NCBI GenBank assembly: GCA_017643685.1
Contig: JAEPMY010000027.1
Span: 1-32,299, forward strand
Direction: 5' to 3'
Source of the DNA: Sneathiella sp.
GTDB lineage: Bacteria > Pseudomonadota > Alphaproteobacteria > Sneathiellales > Sneathiellaceae
DNA length: 32,299 nucleotides
Shown: positions 1-6,906 of the stretch, in pieces
How the letters are laid out: the number at the start of each line of letters is the position of its first letter
Numbering within the stretch: the stretch's first letter is position 1
Program-made: the position numbers and the translations under genes
Notes under the pieces: model-generated
Seen by the model: the letters and a program-made list of their open reading frames with translations, nothing else
Told to the model about the DNA's origin: nothing
Database searches by the model: none

Positions 1-476
1 CCCCTCCCCATATAGACTTGGTTGAGAGTAAAGCGCGCCAACAGGGAGCGAAAATTATGCTCTACTCCTTTAGGGGTGCCGGTAGTCCCCGAAGTAAACA
101 AGTAAAGAGCTGGCATATCCATATGAAATGAAGGTACTGCTTTTTCATGTCGTTCTTTTAAGGTGACCAGAGGCCCATCCACGTTTCGAATGATGGCATT
201 TGGTTCAATGAATGAAATGAGATTATCAATTTCATTTTGAGTGGCTAAGGGGTTGACGCAAGCCGCAGCAGCACCGCAAGACCAGACAGCTAGCAAGTCG
301 ACGACAAACTCGGAGCTGCCCCCATGACAAATCATGATTTTGTCACCGGGGACAATAGTCCTGGAAAAATCTTTCTCGCGTACTTTGATCGCTTTTCGTA
401 ATTCTTCAGATGAAACCCAATTCGGCTGATCTGTCGTAGATAGCCTGCCGATAGATTGATAGTCGTTAAACAGCAT
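1..476 (-). CDS. ANL-family adenylating enzyme (AMP-binding; acyl-CoA synthetase or adenylation-domain like), partial
   Basis: The frame opens at an ATG at 476-474 and stays open to the left edge, so only about 158 N-terminal residues are present. The hallmark phosphate-binding A3 motif of AMP-forming ligases, LYLFTSGTTGTPKGVEH, lies at about residues 124-140. Earlier hydrophobic stretches (PGDKIMICHGGSS, then AVWSCGAAAACVNPLAT) match the usual A1/A2 region. Family members activate a carboxylate as acyl-AMP and pass it to CoA, a carrier-protein thiol or an amine; the substrate cannot be read here because the specificity pocket is missing. A3 comes early compared with typical acyl-CoA synthetases, so the N-terminal subdomain is compact. 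The start overlaps the 3' end of the upstream ATP-grasp gene by 11 bp, which suggests translational coupling and a joint function. Confidence 0.85.
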   Translation of the reverse strand, partial: MLFNDYQSIGRLSTTDQPNWVSSEELRKAIKVREKDFSRTIVPGDKIMICHGGSSEFVVDLLAVWSCGAAAACVNPLATQNEIDNLISFIEPNAIIRNVDGPLVTLKERHEKAVPSFHMDMPALYLFTSGTTGTPKGVEHNFRSLLARFTLNQVYMGR

Positions 477-1668
477 TGGTCCCCTCAATGTGCTTTTTAT
501 ATTGCGCTTCGATATCCCGAGTTGGATATTTTAAATCCCGTTTGATGAAAGGAGCCAAGCCAATCATTGCTCCGGGGTCAGCCCAAGGGGCCGCAACCAG
601 ACCGTCTTCTAGGTGCGGGCTCTCTGGGTATCTCATTGCTTCTTCAGGATACAGGGCTATTTTAACCTTTGATTTCCCGTGTATTGGCAATTGGTATGCC
701 GGCTCTTCGCCTTTGATAGCAGCGGACAAGAGTTGTACCAAATTTGTTCCCTGTTGCCGTGAGGCGGGCACTGAATGAGTAAGGCGCATGTTGGCTTCAA
801 TCACATATGATGCTTTGCTTGAAGGCTCTTCAATGATATCAAATCCACCGAAACCAGAATAACCGGTTAATTTAACAAAGTTGGAAATGTTACTCTCTAG
901 ATCTGGACGATAGTGAGTCTGTAGATAAGAACTTGGGCCCCCATCAACTAATTTTTTGAGGGGTTCCGCAACTGTATATCCAAGAAGTTTGCCTTTAAAT
1001 GCAGCGAACGAGATTGTCATCTCTTTACCCTCTACAGGATTTTGTATCAGGTATGGCCGTGCCTCTGAGGGAGGGGTGAAGGCAGTGAGAGCATGTTCAA
1101 TCCATTCGGTTTTATGATGCTCCTCAATTTTAAAAACACCCTGTCCACCAACCGTGATACTTACTTTCAAATAAAATGGCCGAGGATGAGTCTCTAGGAC
1201 CTCATTTAGGGTGTCACTGTCAGTAATTGTTTTGTGATCAGGAATTAGAAACCCCGCGTTTTGCGCGACCTGTTGGGAGTAAGGGCGGAGTAAAAGGTTT
1301 TTGTCTTGTACCATAGAGGCGGAGATTAGTTCTACAAACCGGGCCTCATCTTCATTGTTAGGGTCTCGTTCTTTGATGATCTCAACAGCTTCAATAAATC
1401 GATGAAGAACCTGTTCTTCATTCGTAATCAGAAAATCAGGTTTGCCGTGTTTCATTGCAAAGAAGGTGGACTTTAGAAGATCAGAAAAGTGAACGTTGCC
1501 TTCGCGTTCTACTAAGCCATATTTTTGACTGAGATAGCTGCTTTTAAACAGGAGGTCTTTTTCCCGGCTCAGCCCAAAGCACTGCATTCCACTTTGGTGG
1601 AAAAGAGAAGGTAGTTTAACTATGCAGCTATTATTGTTTATATCAATAAACAGTACGCGATGCGGCAA
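466..1668 (-). CDS. ATP-grasp domain ligase (carboxylate-amine/thiol ligase-like), substrate unknown
   Basis: This 400-residue protein has an N-terminal Rossmann-like pre-ATP-grasp segment (VLFIDINNN at 5-13) followed by an ATP-grasp fold. A lysine and glycine-rich loop, YLKVSITVGGQGVFKI, lies at about 166-181 and fits the ATP-binding loop. GFGGFDIIEE at 272-281 and YVIEANMR at 288-295 give the acidic and Asn metal ligands (D277, E291, N293). Family members form acyl-phosphates and join them to an amine or thiol. The start is TTG at 1668, chosen because GAGGGGAG lies a few bases upstream and no ATG is near. The downstream ANL gene overlaps its end, so two different carboxylate-activating chemistries appear to be co-expressed. 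I do not recognise the specific family. Confidence 0.8.
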   Translation of the reverse strand: MPHRVLFIDINNNSCIVKLPSLFHQSGMQCFGLSREKDLLFKSSYLSQKYGLVEREGNVHFSDLLKSTFFAMKHGKPDFLITNEEQVLHRFIEAVEIIKERDPNNEDEARFVELISASMVQDKNLLLRPYSQQVAQNAGFLIPDHKTITDSDTLNEVLETHPRPFYLKVSITVGGQGVFKIEEHHKTEWIEHALTAFTPPSEARPYLIQNPVEGKEMTISFAAFKGKLLGYTVAEPLKKLVDGGPSSYLQTHYRPDLESNISNFVKLTGYSGFGGFDIIEEPSSKASYVIEANMRLTHSVPASRQQGTNLVQLLSAAIKGEEPAYQLPIHGKSKVKIALYPEEAMRYPESPHLEDGLVAAPWADPGAMIGLAPFIKRDLKYPTRDIEAQYKKHIEGTNAV

Positions 1669-1790
1669 CTACTCTCCCCTCAAATAAGTAGCAAAATTCT
1701 AACTTAGAGTATTGAGAGTTAGGTTTATTTGTACAGTTTTTTTTGCTATTTCCACAATATATAATGTAGCATATTATGTGATAAGGTTTT
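1669..1790. promoter_or_regulatory. Divergent promoter region between ATP-grasp and solute-binding protein genes
   Basis: This AT-rich spacer separates two divergent starts. A perfect TATAAT on the plus strand at 1760-1765 is a good -10 for the rightward gene, but no convincing -35 stands 16-18 bp before it. On the minus strand, GAGGGGAG just ahead of the TTG start acts as ribosome-binding site for the ATP-grasp gene. Confidence 0.35.
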
Positions 1791-2621
1791 TTGTCTGTAT
1801 GTGATGTCCTGATGTACAAAATGCAGCTAATGCACTGGTTGATTGTTTTGCTGTCGATTGTGGCGGTTAGTGAAACGACAGCAGAGCCTAAACAAACACT
1901 GCGACTCGCAACCACCGAGTGGTGCCCTTATGTTTGCAGTGGTGATAACCAGCACCTAGGCATTATTCATGAGTATGTTGCTGAAGTTCTCCATAAAAAT
2001 AAGATTAAGTTGGAAGTAGGTAGTTATCCTTGGTCCCGCTCTATTGCGCTTGCAAAACGGGGTGGAGTTTATCATGGATTACTCTCTGCTGTTCCATCCG
2101 AGGCTGAAGGGTTGCTTTTGACGCAGGTGCCGATATCCACTTATCGGATTTGCTTTTATACCTCACCAGAAAATTTGTGGAGATATTCCGGGTCTGCTTC
2201 ACTCCAGACATTACGAGGGGCATTGGGTTATTTTTCTGACTACGGCTATGGGGAGCCCGTAGAGGAATTTATAAAAGATCCAACGACCGAGACAAATCGC
2301 ATGGAGCTTTCTGGCAAAATTGACCCGACCAGACTAATCAGCTTGCTAGAGGCAGGCCGGATTAAAGCATTTGTTGAAGACGAGAATATCATGGGGTGGC
2401 AGGTCGCCCACAATGATCTTGAAAAGAACAGCTCGGTGACCGCTCAAAAAATTATAAAAGCAGGATGTTTGAGCTCACGCCCGTTCTTTCTCGCTCTAAA
2501 CCCCAAATATGATCGGGTGGATGAGCTGTTGGAGGTTTTGAATGCCGAGTTTTCTAAGCCGGAAAATCTGGCCTTGTTAGAGCAGATTACAGAGAAGTAT
2601 GTAGGTAAGACACTTTATTGA
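1791..2621 (+). CDS. Periplasmic solute-binding protein, family 3-like (PBPb fold), orphan
   Basis: The product is at most 276 residues. It has a hydrophobic secretion signal (MHWLIVLLSIVAVSETTA) followed by a mature region typical of family 3 extracellular solute-binding proteins: LRLATTEWCPYV, then GIIHEYVAEVLHK, and a lobe II segment with a C-terminal helix. Such proteins bind amino acids or other small polar ligands, either for an ABC importer or as sensors. No permease or ATPase gene is adjacent, so the partner is unknown. The start is uncertain: TTG at 1791 follows AAGG at 1783-1786, while in-frame ATGs at 1812, 1821 and 1830 would still keep the signal peptide. The gene is convergent with a second solute-binding protein gene only 5 bp away. 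Confidence 0.75.
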   Translation: MSVCDVLMYKMQLMHWLIVLLSIVAVSETTAEPKQTLRLATTEWCPYVCSGDNQHLGIIHEYVAEVLHKNKIKLEVGSYPWSRSIALAKRGGVYHGLLSAVPSEAEGLLLTQVPISTYRICFYTSPENLWRYSGSASLQTLRGALGYFSDYGYGEPVEEFIKDPTTETNRMELSGKIDPTRLISLLEAGRIKAFVEDENIMGWQVAHNDLEKNSSVTAQKIIKAGCLSSRPFFLALNPKYDRVDELLEVLNAEFSKPENLALLEQITEKYVGKTLY

Positions 2622-2626
2622 TAGTC

Positions 2627-3379
2627 TTAGTTATAGTGCCGGCTAACATTCTCTAATTCGCCGCTGTTTTTTAGCCGATTGAGGATTTGATTGTATTCTC
2701 CAACCAAAGCACTGCACGGTGACTGTTTAGACATTGCCAAATGTACATTCTGTTTGTGAATAGCTGGACCTTGGGCAAGGATGTTTTGTTTTTGTCCGGA
2801 TTGCTCGATCAAGTGGTATCCAAGATGTTCAGGCATAACAAAATAGTCTAATCGTTTTTCAATCAGTAATTTAACCATGCGGCGTGCCTCTGAGACCCCT
2901 TGCAGAAGAGCTGTGTTTTTGGCGAAGTTATCAAACGTTCCGCCATAGCTTGCTTCTTTCGGATAAGCCCCTCTGTATTTCTTGAGATCATCCAGCGTTT
3001 GGTAGGCAAGAGCCCTCTCAGTTAGAGTGAATATCCTGACCGAGTATGTGTGGATACTGTCTGACAGAGCAAATTGCTGTTCCCTCTCCTCATTGTAGTT
3101 GATCGTGGCGATAGCATCCAGCTCGCCGCTTTCAACCATTTCAATCTGTCTTTTCCAAGGTAGGTCACCCCGAAAGTTTACCTGACGACCAAGCTCGGAG
3201 AATATTTGTTTATGAATGGAGAGCGCGATTCCACGGGCGACGTTACGGTCATCTTGGTAAGAGAGGGGAAACCACGTTGGGGCGTAGGCCATGTCAACGG
3301 CCTTACATTCCGATGCACTTAATGGCTTCGCAGTCAGCCCGATCAAGGCGAGAAGTAATATTGTCACGACATATCTCAT
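2627..3379 (-). CDS. Periplasmic solute-binding protein (transporter substrate-binding domain), orphan
   Basis: This 250-residue product starts MRYVVTILLLALIGLTAKPLSAS, a clear signal peptide with likely cleavage after LSA. The mature part has the PBPb layout: MAYAPTWFPLSYQD at the start, GELDAIATINYNEERE in lobe I, then a lobe II ending in a helix. It is a distant paralog of the neighbouring solute-binding protein and, like it, lacks adjacent transporter genes. The ATG at 3379 is preferred over a TTG at 3397 because GGGGGAG sits 9 bases upstream of the ATG and overlaps the TTG. The ligand is not predictable. Direct import, chemosensing or signalling through a distant partner are all possible. 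Confidence 0.75.
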   Translation of the reverse strand: MRYVVTILLLALIGLTAKPLSASECKAVDMAYAPTWFPLSYQDDRNVARGIALSIHKQIFSELGRQVNFRGDLPWKRQIEMVESGELDAIATINYNEEREQQFALSDSIHTYSVRIFTLTERALAYQTLDDLKKYRGAYPKEASYGGTFDNFAKNTALLQGVSEARRMVKLLIEKRLDYFVMPEHLGYHLIEQSGQKQNILAQGPAIHKQNVHLAMSKQSPCSALVGEYNQILNRLKNSGELENVSRHYN

Positions 3380-3408
3380 GTCGCGGTTCTCCCCCAAAGA
3401 ACTATTTG

Positions 3409-3435
3409 TATGCGGATAAATTAATATACCGCATA
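3409..3435. repeat. Inverted repeat TATGCGG-N13-CCGCATA, possible operator
   Basis: The perfect 7-bp arms are at 3409-3415 and 3429-3435. A further small palindrome, GCATATATGC, lies at 3431-3440. The position over the predicted -10 of the solute-binding protein gene suits a transcription-factor site; no regulator is identified. Confidence 0.4.
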
Positions 3436-3452
3436 TATGCAGAGAAAAGCAA
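3423..3452 (-). promoter_or_regulatory. Candidate promoter of the minus-strand solute-binding protein gene
   Basis: Reading the minus strand, TTGCTT (3452-3447) and TATATT (3428-3423) are separated by 18 bp and lie about 45 bp upstream of the ATG. An inverted repeat at 3409-3435 overlaps the -10 element. Confidence 0.35.
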
Positions 3453-3483
3453 TCTCAGTATTTGGAGAAACTGAAAATTGTGG

Positions 3484-3499
3484 AGAGGGGGAGCCCTCT
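3484..3499 (-). terminator. Weak hairpin after the polyprenyl synthase gene
   Basis: A hairpin AGAGGG-GGAG-CCCTCT lies just past the minus-strand stop codon. There is no real U-tract after it (AATTTTC a few bases on), so it is at best a weak terminator. Confidence 0.25.
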
Positions 3500-3513
3500 T
3501 CCAATATGAAGTT

Positions 3514-4551
3514 CTAGTAGGCGCGCTCGATCGCGAAATCTACTGCGCAAATCAGGGCTGATTTTTCACCGCTGTCTTCGAAAAGACTCAAAGCATCTTT
3601 CGCCATTTGCCCATACTTGAGTGCGGCATCAAATGTACCGCGAATGGTATTGTACTTCTCGATCAATTCAAGGGCTTTGGCAAGATCACCCTCAATCTGC
3701 TGTTGCTCGATCACTCTGGTCCAAAAGGCTTTTTCTTCTTCGCTTCCTTGTTGAAAAGCGAGGAGGACCGGCATCGTGACTTTGCCTTCACGGAAATCAT
3801 CCCCAATGGTCTTGCCAAGCGCCTGTTGTTCTGCCGAGTAATCAAGTGCATCATCGATCAATTGAAACGCAATACCAAGGTTCATGCCGAAGTCTTCAAG
3901 AGCGTCGATCTCCTCTTTTGGGCGATCGGCGACTACCCCACCTACTTGGCATGCGGCCGCAAAAAGCGCCGCAGTTTTGGAGGCAATAACTTCATAGTAG
4001 CTCTCTTCGGTGACATTAACGTCTCCGACATTCATTAATTGCAGAACTTCACCTTCGGCAATCACTGCAGAGGCATTGGAGAGAATACGCAGAACCTCCA
4101 AAGAGCCATCTTCCACCATCAACTGAAAAGAGCGGCTGAAAAGGAAATCACCGACAAGAACACTTGCCTGATTACCCCAAACGGCATTTGCTGTTTCATT
4201 CCCGCGGCGGAGATCACTTTCATCTACAACGTCGTCATGAAGGAGTGTGGCAGTGTGAATAAACTCGACACAAGCTGCCAGTTTTTTGGCCCGATCTCCC
4301 TCGTAACCGCAAAGTTTCGCAGCCCCTAGTGTGAGAACTGGACGTAGGCGCTTTCCGCCGGCCGCAATCAAATGGCGGGCGAGTGTTGGGATTAGCTCTA
4401 CATCGCTATGCATCCGGTCAAGGATGAGCTGATTGGTATCTTTCAAATCTTCCGCAACAATATCCATAAGCGGCGCTAATGACGCTTTAAGTTCTGTTTT
4501 GCTGCTGTTTTTATCCAAATTGGGGGAAAGTTCCAAAACTGCCTCACACAT
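3514..4551 (-). CDS. ispB: Long-chain all-trans polyprenyl diphosphate synthase (octa/decaprenyl type)
   Basis: This 345-residue enzyme extends farnesyl or geranylgeranyl diphosphate with isopentenyl diphosphate to make the quinone side chain. The first aspartate-rich motif, DDVVD, is at 106-110, with downstream Arg pair RR. The second, DDALD, is at 233-237 inside FQLIDDALDYS. GGKRLRP at 66-71 binds the isopentenyl diphosphate. The residue five before the first Asp is Ala101, the small residue typical of long-chain synthases, so an octaprenyl or decaprenyl product is likely; alphaproteobacteria usually make ubiquinone-10. The gene is divergent from the DUF2007/methyltransferase genes. Its upstream region carries a strong promoter candidate with an embedded palindrome. 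The exact chain length is not decided by the sequence alone. Confidence 0.93.
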   Translation of the reverse strand: MCEAVLELSPNLDKNSSKTELKASLAPLMDIVAEDLKDTNQLILDRMHSDVELIPTLARHLIAAGGKRLRPVLTLGAAKLCGYEGDRAKKLAACVEFIHTATLLHDDVVDESDLRRGNETANAVWGNQASVLVGDFLFSRSFQLMVEDGSLEVLRILSNASAVIAEGEVLQLMNVGDVNVTEESYYEVIASKTAALFAAACQVGGVVADRPKEEIDALEDFGMNLGIAFQLIDDALDYSAEQQALGKTIGDDFREGKVTMPVLLAFQQGSEEEKAFWTRVIEQQQIEGDLAKALELIEKYNTIRGTFDAALKYGQMAKDALSLFEDSGEKSALICAVDFAIERAY

Positions 4552-4583
4552 ATGAAAACGCCCCGTGGGCTTTAATCGCCGAG

Positions 4584-4611
4584 AGCATACCCAAAGTTAT
4601 CTTTGGGTCAA
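4584..4611 (-). promoter_or_regulatory. Candidate sigma70-type promoter of ispB with embedded 8-4-8 palindrome
   Basis: On the minus strand, TTGACC (4611-4606) and TATGCT (4589-4584) are 16 bp apart, about 33 bp ahead of the start codon. The perfect palindrome ACCCAAAG-TTAT-CTTTGGGT (4589-4608) fills the spacer and reaches into both elements, so a protein bound there would block RNA polymerase. Confidence 0.45.
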
Positions 4612-4627
4612 GTTACAGTACATTTCC

Positions 4628-4656
4628 TTGTGGTTTAACCTGTTTTGACATTAAAT
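4628..4656 (+). promoter_or_regulatory. Candidate promoter for the DUF2007/methyltransferase genes
   Basis: TTGTGG (4628-4633) and TTAAAT (4651-4656) have a 17-bp spacer. The transcript would start some 20 bp before the GTG start codon. The match to consensus is weak. Confidence 0.25.
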
Positions 4657-4684
4657 TCATCGAAAAAGAGCGAAAGGTCACTTT

Positions 4685-4909
4685 GTGGAAGAATTATTGC
4701 GGGCAAATGATCCTGTTTTGATCTCGTATCTTGTAGCTGTGCTGCAGGATGAAGGGATCGAGGCTATTGTCCTGGATGAGCATACATCTATCTTGGAAGG
4801 CAGTATTGGCGCTATCCAGCGCCGGGTCATGGTTCCATCTGACATGATGAAACGTGCTCGTGAGATCGCGGAAGACCTGACCCCGGGGGAGTTGAGGGAC
4901 CAGAGTTGA
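4685..4909 (+). CDS. DUF2007-family small protein
   Basis: This 74-residue protein fits the DUF2007 family of putative signal-transducing proteins. The pattern is LLRANDPVLISYLVAVLQDEGIEA, then a loop with an acidic stretch, then RRVMVPSDMMKRAREI, which predicts a small alpha/beta ferredoxin-like fold. The function is unknown. The start is GTG at 4685, supported by AAAGG eight or so bases upstream. The stop codon overlaps the ATG of the methyltransferase gene (TGATG), so the two are translationally coupled. Confidence 0.8.
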   Translation: MEELLRANDPVLISYLVAVLQDEGIEAIVLDEHTSILEGSIGAIQRRVMVPSDMMKRAREIAEDLTPGELRDQS

Positions 4910-5685
4910 TGGAATGGACCACAGATGGTTTTTTGGGAGGTAAGTTAAAGATAAAACAACCCAAAAAAGGCTTCCGCGCTGGATCAGATGCTGTCCTGCT
5001 TGCCTCTATAGTGGAGGCTTCTAAAGGGGCGCCATCTGTGCTTGATGTTGGGTGCGGCGTAGGTACCGTGGGCCTTTGTATTAAATCCAGAATTCCAGAA
5101 GCACGGGTGTATGGTTTGGAAGTGCAATCTTTGTTAGCAGCGCAGGCAAGGGAGAATGCAAAAGTAAATAATCTGGAGAAAGGTTTCTCGATATTCGACG
5201 CGGATATTTGTGACCGCTCTGCATTTGCTGATTATCTCGGACCAACAGGGCGCGCTTTCTTAAATGACGCCTTTGACTTCGTCTTAACAAACCCACCCTT
5301 TTATGAGGAAGGACGTGCTCAAAGCTCCCCAGATGAAATCAAAGCTAAAGCGCATATTGAAACGGGACTTGATCTTGCCGAATGGCTGAAATTTTCCGTG
5401 GCGAGGATAAAGCCACGCGGAATGATTGCTGTGATTCATCGCGCTGATCGGTTGGCTGATATATTAAATGCAATTTCCAAGAATTGTGGCCGCATTAACA
5501 TCATACCGTTATGGCCAAATGCACAAACGGCGGCCAAGCGTGTTATCGTTACTGCCGTTAAAAATGATCGAAGCGGGAATATGCTTTCCCCGGGGCTGGT
5601 GATGCATAATTTGGATGGCTCACCAACTGAAGTTAGCGAAAAACTTCTAAGAGATGGTTTGGGATATCAAGACATCTTCAATTAA
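4909..5685 (+). CDS. trmN6: tRNA1(Val) (adenine-37-N6)-methyltransferase-like SAM-dependent methyltransferase
   Basis: This 258-residue class I SAM methyltransferase has motif I VLDVGCGVG at 44-52 and the amino-methyltransferase motif IV NPPF at 128-131, within TNPPFYEEG. The N-terminal QPKKGFRAGSDAVLLAS is characteristic of the YfiC/TrmN6 group, which methylates N6 of adenine next to the anticodon of tRNA(Val). The NPPF motif shows target chemistry on an exocyclic amine. The ATG at 4909 is preferred over a TTG at 4906 because it overlaps the preceding stop and has GAGGGA about 10 bases upstream. The sequence fits the YfiC/COG4123 group well, but the exact tRNA target is assigned by homology only. 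Confidence 0.8.
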   Translation: MEWTTDGFLGGKLKIKQPKKGFRAGSDAVLLASIVEASKGAPSVLDVGCGVGTVGLCIKSRIPEARVYGLEVQSLLAAQARENAKVNNLEKGFSIFDADICDRSAFADYLGPTGRAFLNDAFDFVLTNPPFYEEGRAQSSPDEIKAKAHIETGLDLAEWLKFSVARIKPRGMIAVIHRADRLADILNAISKNCGRINIIPLWPNAQTAAKRVIVTAVKNDRSGNMLSPGLVMHNLDGSPTEVSEKLLRDGLGYQDIFN

Positions 5686-5723
5686 TACTTGCACGCATCA
5701 AAACAACAATTACCTTAACGTAC

Positions 5724-6587
5724 ATGAAAATACGATCTGTCTTAGAAAAAACCCCTCTGAAGCGCTGGATGAAAAAAGATCCAGTGGTGGCCGTTATTGC
5801 GTTGCATGGTGTCATCGCGCCAGGGGGCGGGAAGCTCCGCGGCGAAAACCTCAACCTGATGGGAATGGCAGGTATTATAAAAGAGGCTTTTGAGACTAAG
5901 AACTTAAGTGCGATTGCCCTTTCAATTAATTCACCGGGTGGATCACCGGTTCAGTCCGCGCTTATCGCAAGTCGCATTCGACAGTTGGCCGATGAGAAGG
6001 AAATTCCCGTTTATGCTTTTGCCGAAGATGTGATGGCATCAGGCGGGTATTGGCTGGGCCTTTGCGCTGATGAAATTTATGCAGATCAAAACTCTATCGT
6101 TGGCTCAATTGGTGTGATTTCGGCGGGCTTTGGTTTCACTGGTGCGATGGAAAAGCTTGGGATCGAGCGCCGTATTTATTCAGCAGGTGATAACAAATCC
6201 AAGCTAGACCCATTTAGCCCGGAAAAAGAGAGCGATATTGAGTGGCTGAAAAAGGTGCAGACTGAAATCCACGACAATTTTAAATCTTATGTAAAAGACC
6301 GGCGCGGTGAGCGTCTTAAAAAACGCAAAGATAAAGAGTTGTTCTCCGGTGATGTTTGGACTGGAGAAAAAGCGGTTGATCTTGGTCTTATCGACGGTAT
6401 TTCAGATATGCGTTCCTTCATGCGCGCCAAATATGGAGAGAATGTTAAACTGGAATTGCACGAGGGTCGGAAAAGTTGGATCCAGAAAACTTTGGGGCTT
6501 GGAAGTCAGTCTCTTCCATCCGCGACAGTTGGTGCAGCTGTTAGCGGGATTCGCGAAGAAGCTGAATGGCAACGTTTCGGTCTTTGA
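5724..6587 (+). CDS. S49-family serine peptidase (SppA/SohB-like), apparently without membrane anchor
   Basis: This 287-residue protein is of the signal-peptide-peptidase family that cleaves peptides with a Ser-Lys dyad. SINSPGGSPVQSA (67-79) is the oxyanion and substrate-strand region. MASGGYW places the nucleophile at Ser106. DNKSKLDPF places the probable general base at Lys158. Unlike E. coli SppA it has a single S49 domain. It begins MKIRSVLEKTPLKRWMKKDP with no hydrophobic segment, so it may be cytoplasmic or peripheral. The gene follows the methyltransferase gene by 38 bp on the same strand and precedes a small membrane protein gene and glyQS. Clients are not predictable. Confidence 0.88.
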   Translation: MKIRSVLEKTPLKRWMKKDPVVAVIALHGVIAPGGGKLRGENLNLMGMAGIIKEAFETKNLSAIALSINSPGGSPVQSALIASRIRQLADEKEIPVYAFAEDVMASGGYWLGLCADEIYADQNSIVGSIGVISAGFGFTGAMEKLGIERRIYSAGDNKSKLDPFSPEKESDIEWLKKVQTEIHDNFKSYVKDRRGERLKKRKDKELFSGDVWTGEKAVDLGLIDGISDMRSFMRAKYGENVKLELHEGRKSWIQKTLGLGSQSLPSATVGAAVSGIREEAEWQRFGL

Positions 6588-6617
6588 TTCGCGTTGCCCA
6601 ATAATTGAGGCCTTGAA

Positions 6618-6824
6618 ATGCTCTCTCCTATGAAAATTATTCTGCTGATTGCGGTTGTTGGGATTGTCTTCTTCGTTGCGCGGCAATTTAGAAAGCCAGA
6701 AAGTAACAGGAGTGAAAACGCCCAAAACCGCAAAAAAGGCGATGAAACCGCAACAGAAATGGTGAAATGCCCCGATTGTGGGACCTTTGTTTCCGACCTG
6801 TCAGAGCATAACTGTCACAATTGA
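6618..6824 (+). CDS. Small membrane-anchored zinc-ribbon-like protein (PP0621-like)
   Basis: This 68-residue protein has one transmembrane helix (about residues 6-22, KIILLIAVVGIVFFVAR), a charged linker, and a C-terminal knuckle KCPDCGTFVSDLSEHNCHN with Cys-x2-Cys then His-x-Cys, which probably binds zinc. The architecture resembles small proteins described as PP0621-like, found near housekeeping genes of proteobacteria. The function is unknown. It begins 30 bp after the S49 gene and lies before glyQ. Other in-frame starts exist, but ATG at 6618 places the helix at the N-terminus as expected. Confidence 0.7.
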   Translation: MLSPMKIILLIAVVGIVFFVARQFRKPESNRSENAQNRKKGDETATEMVKCPDCGTFVSDLSEHNCHN

Positions 6825-6848
6825 TTGCTAAGCTTGCGTTTTGCTTTG

Positions 6849-6877
6849 TTGACCCACCGGTAGCTGATGATTATGTT
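6849..6877 (+). promoter_or_regulatory. Candidate sigma70-type promoter of glyQS
   Basis: TTGACC (6849-6854) and TATGTT (6872-6877) are separated by 17 bp. The predicted transcription start is about 20-25 bp before the glyQ ATG, giving a short leader. Confidence 0.45.
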
Positions 6878-6906
6878 GCAGCGCACTAGCTTTAACAAAG
6901 AAACAT

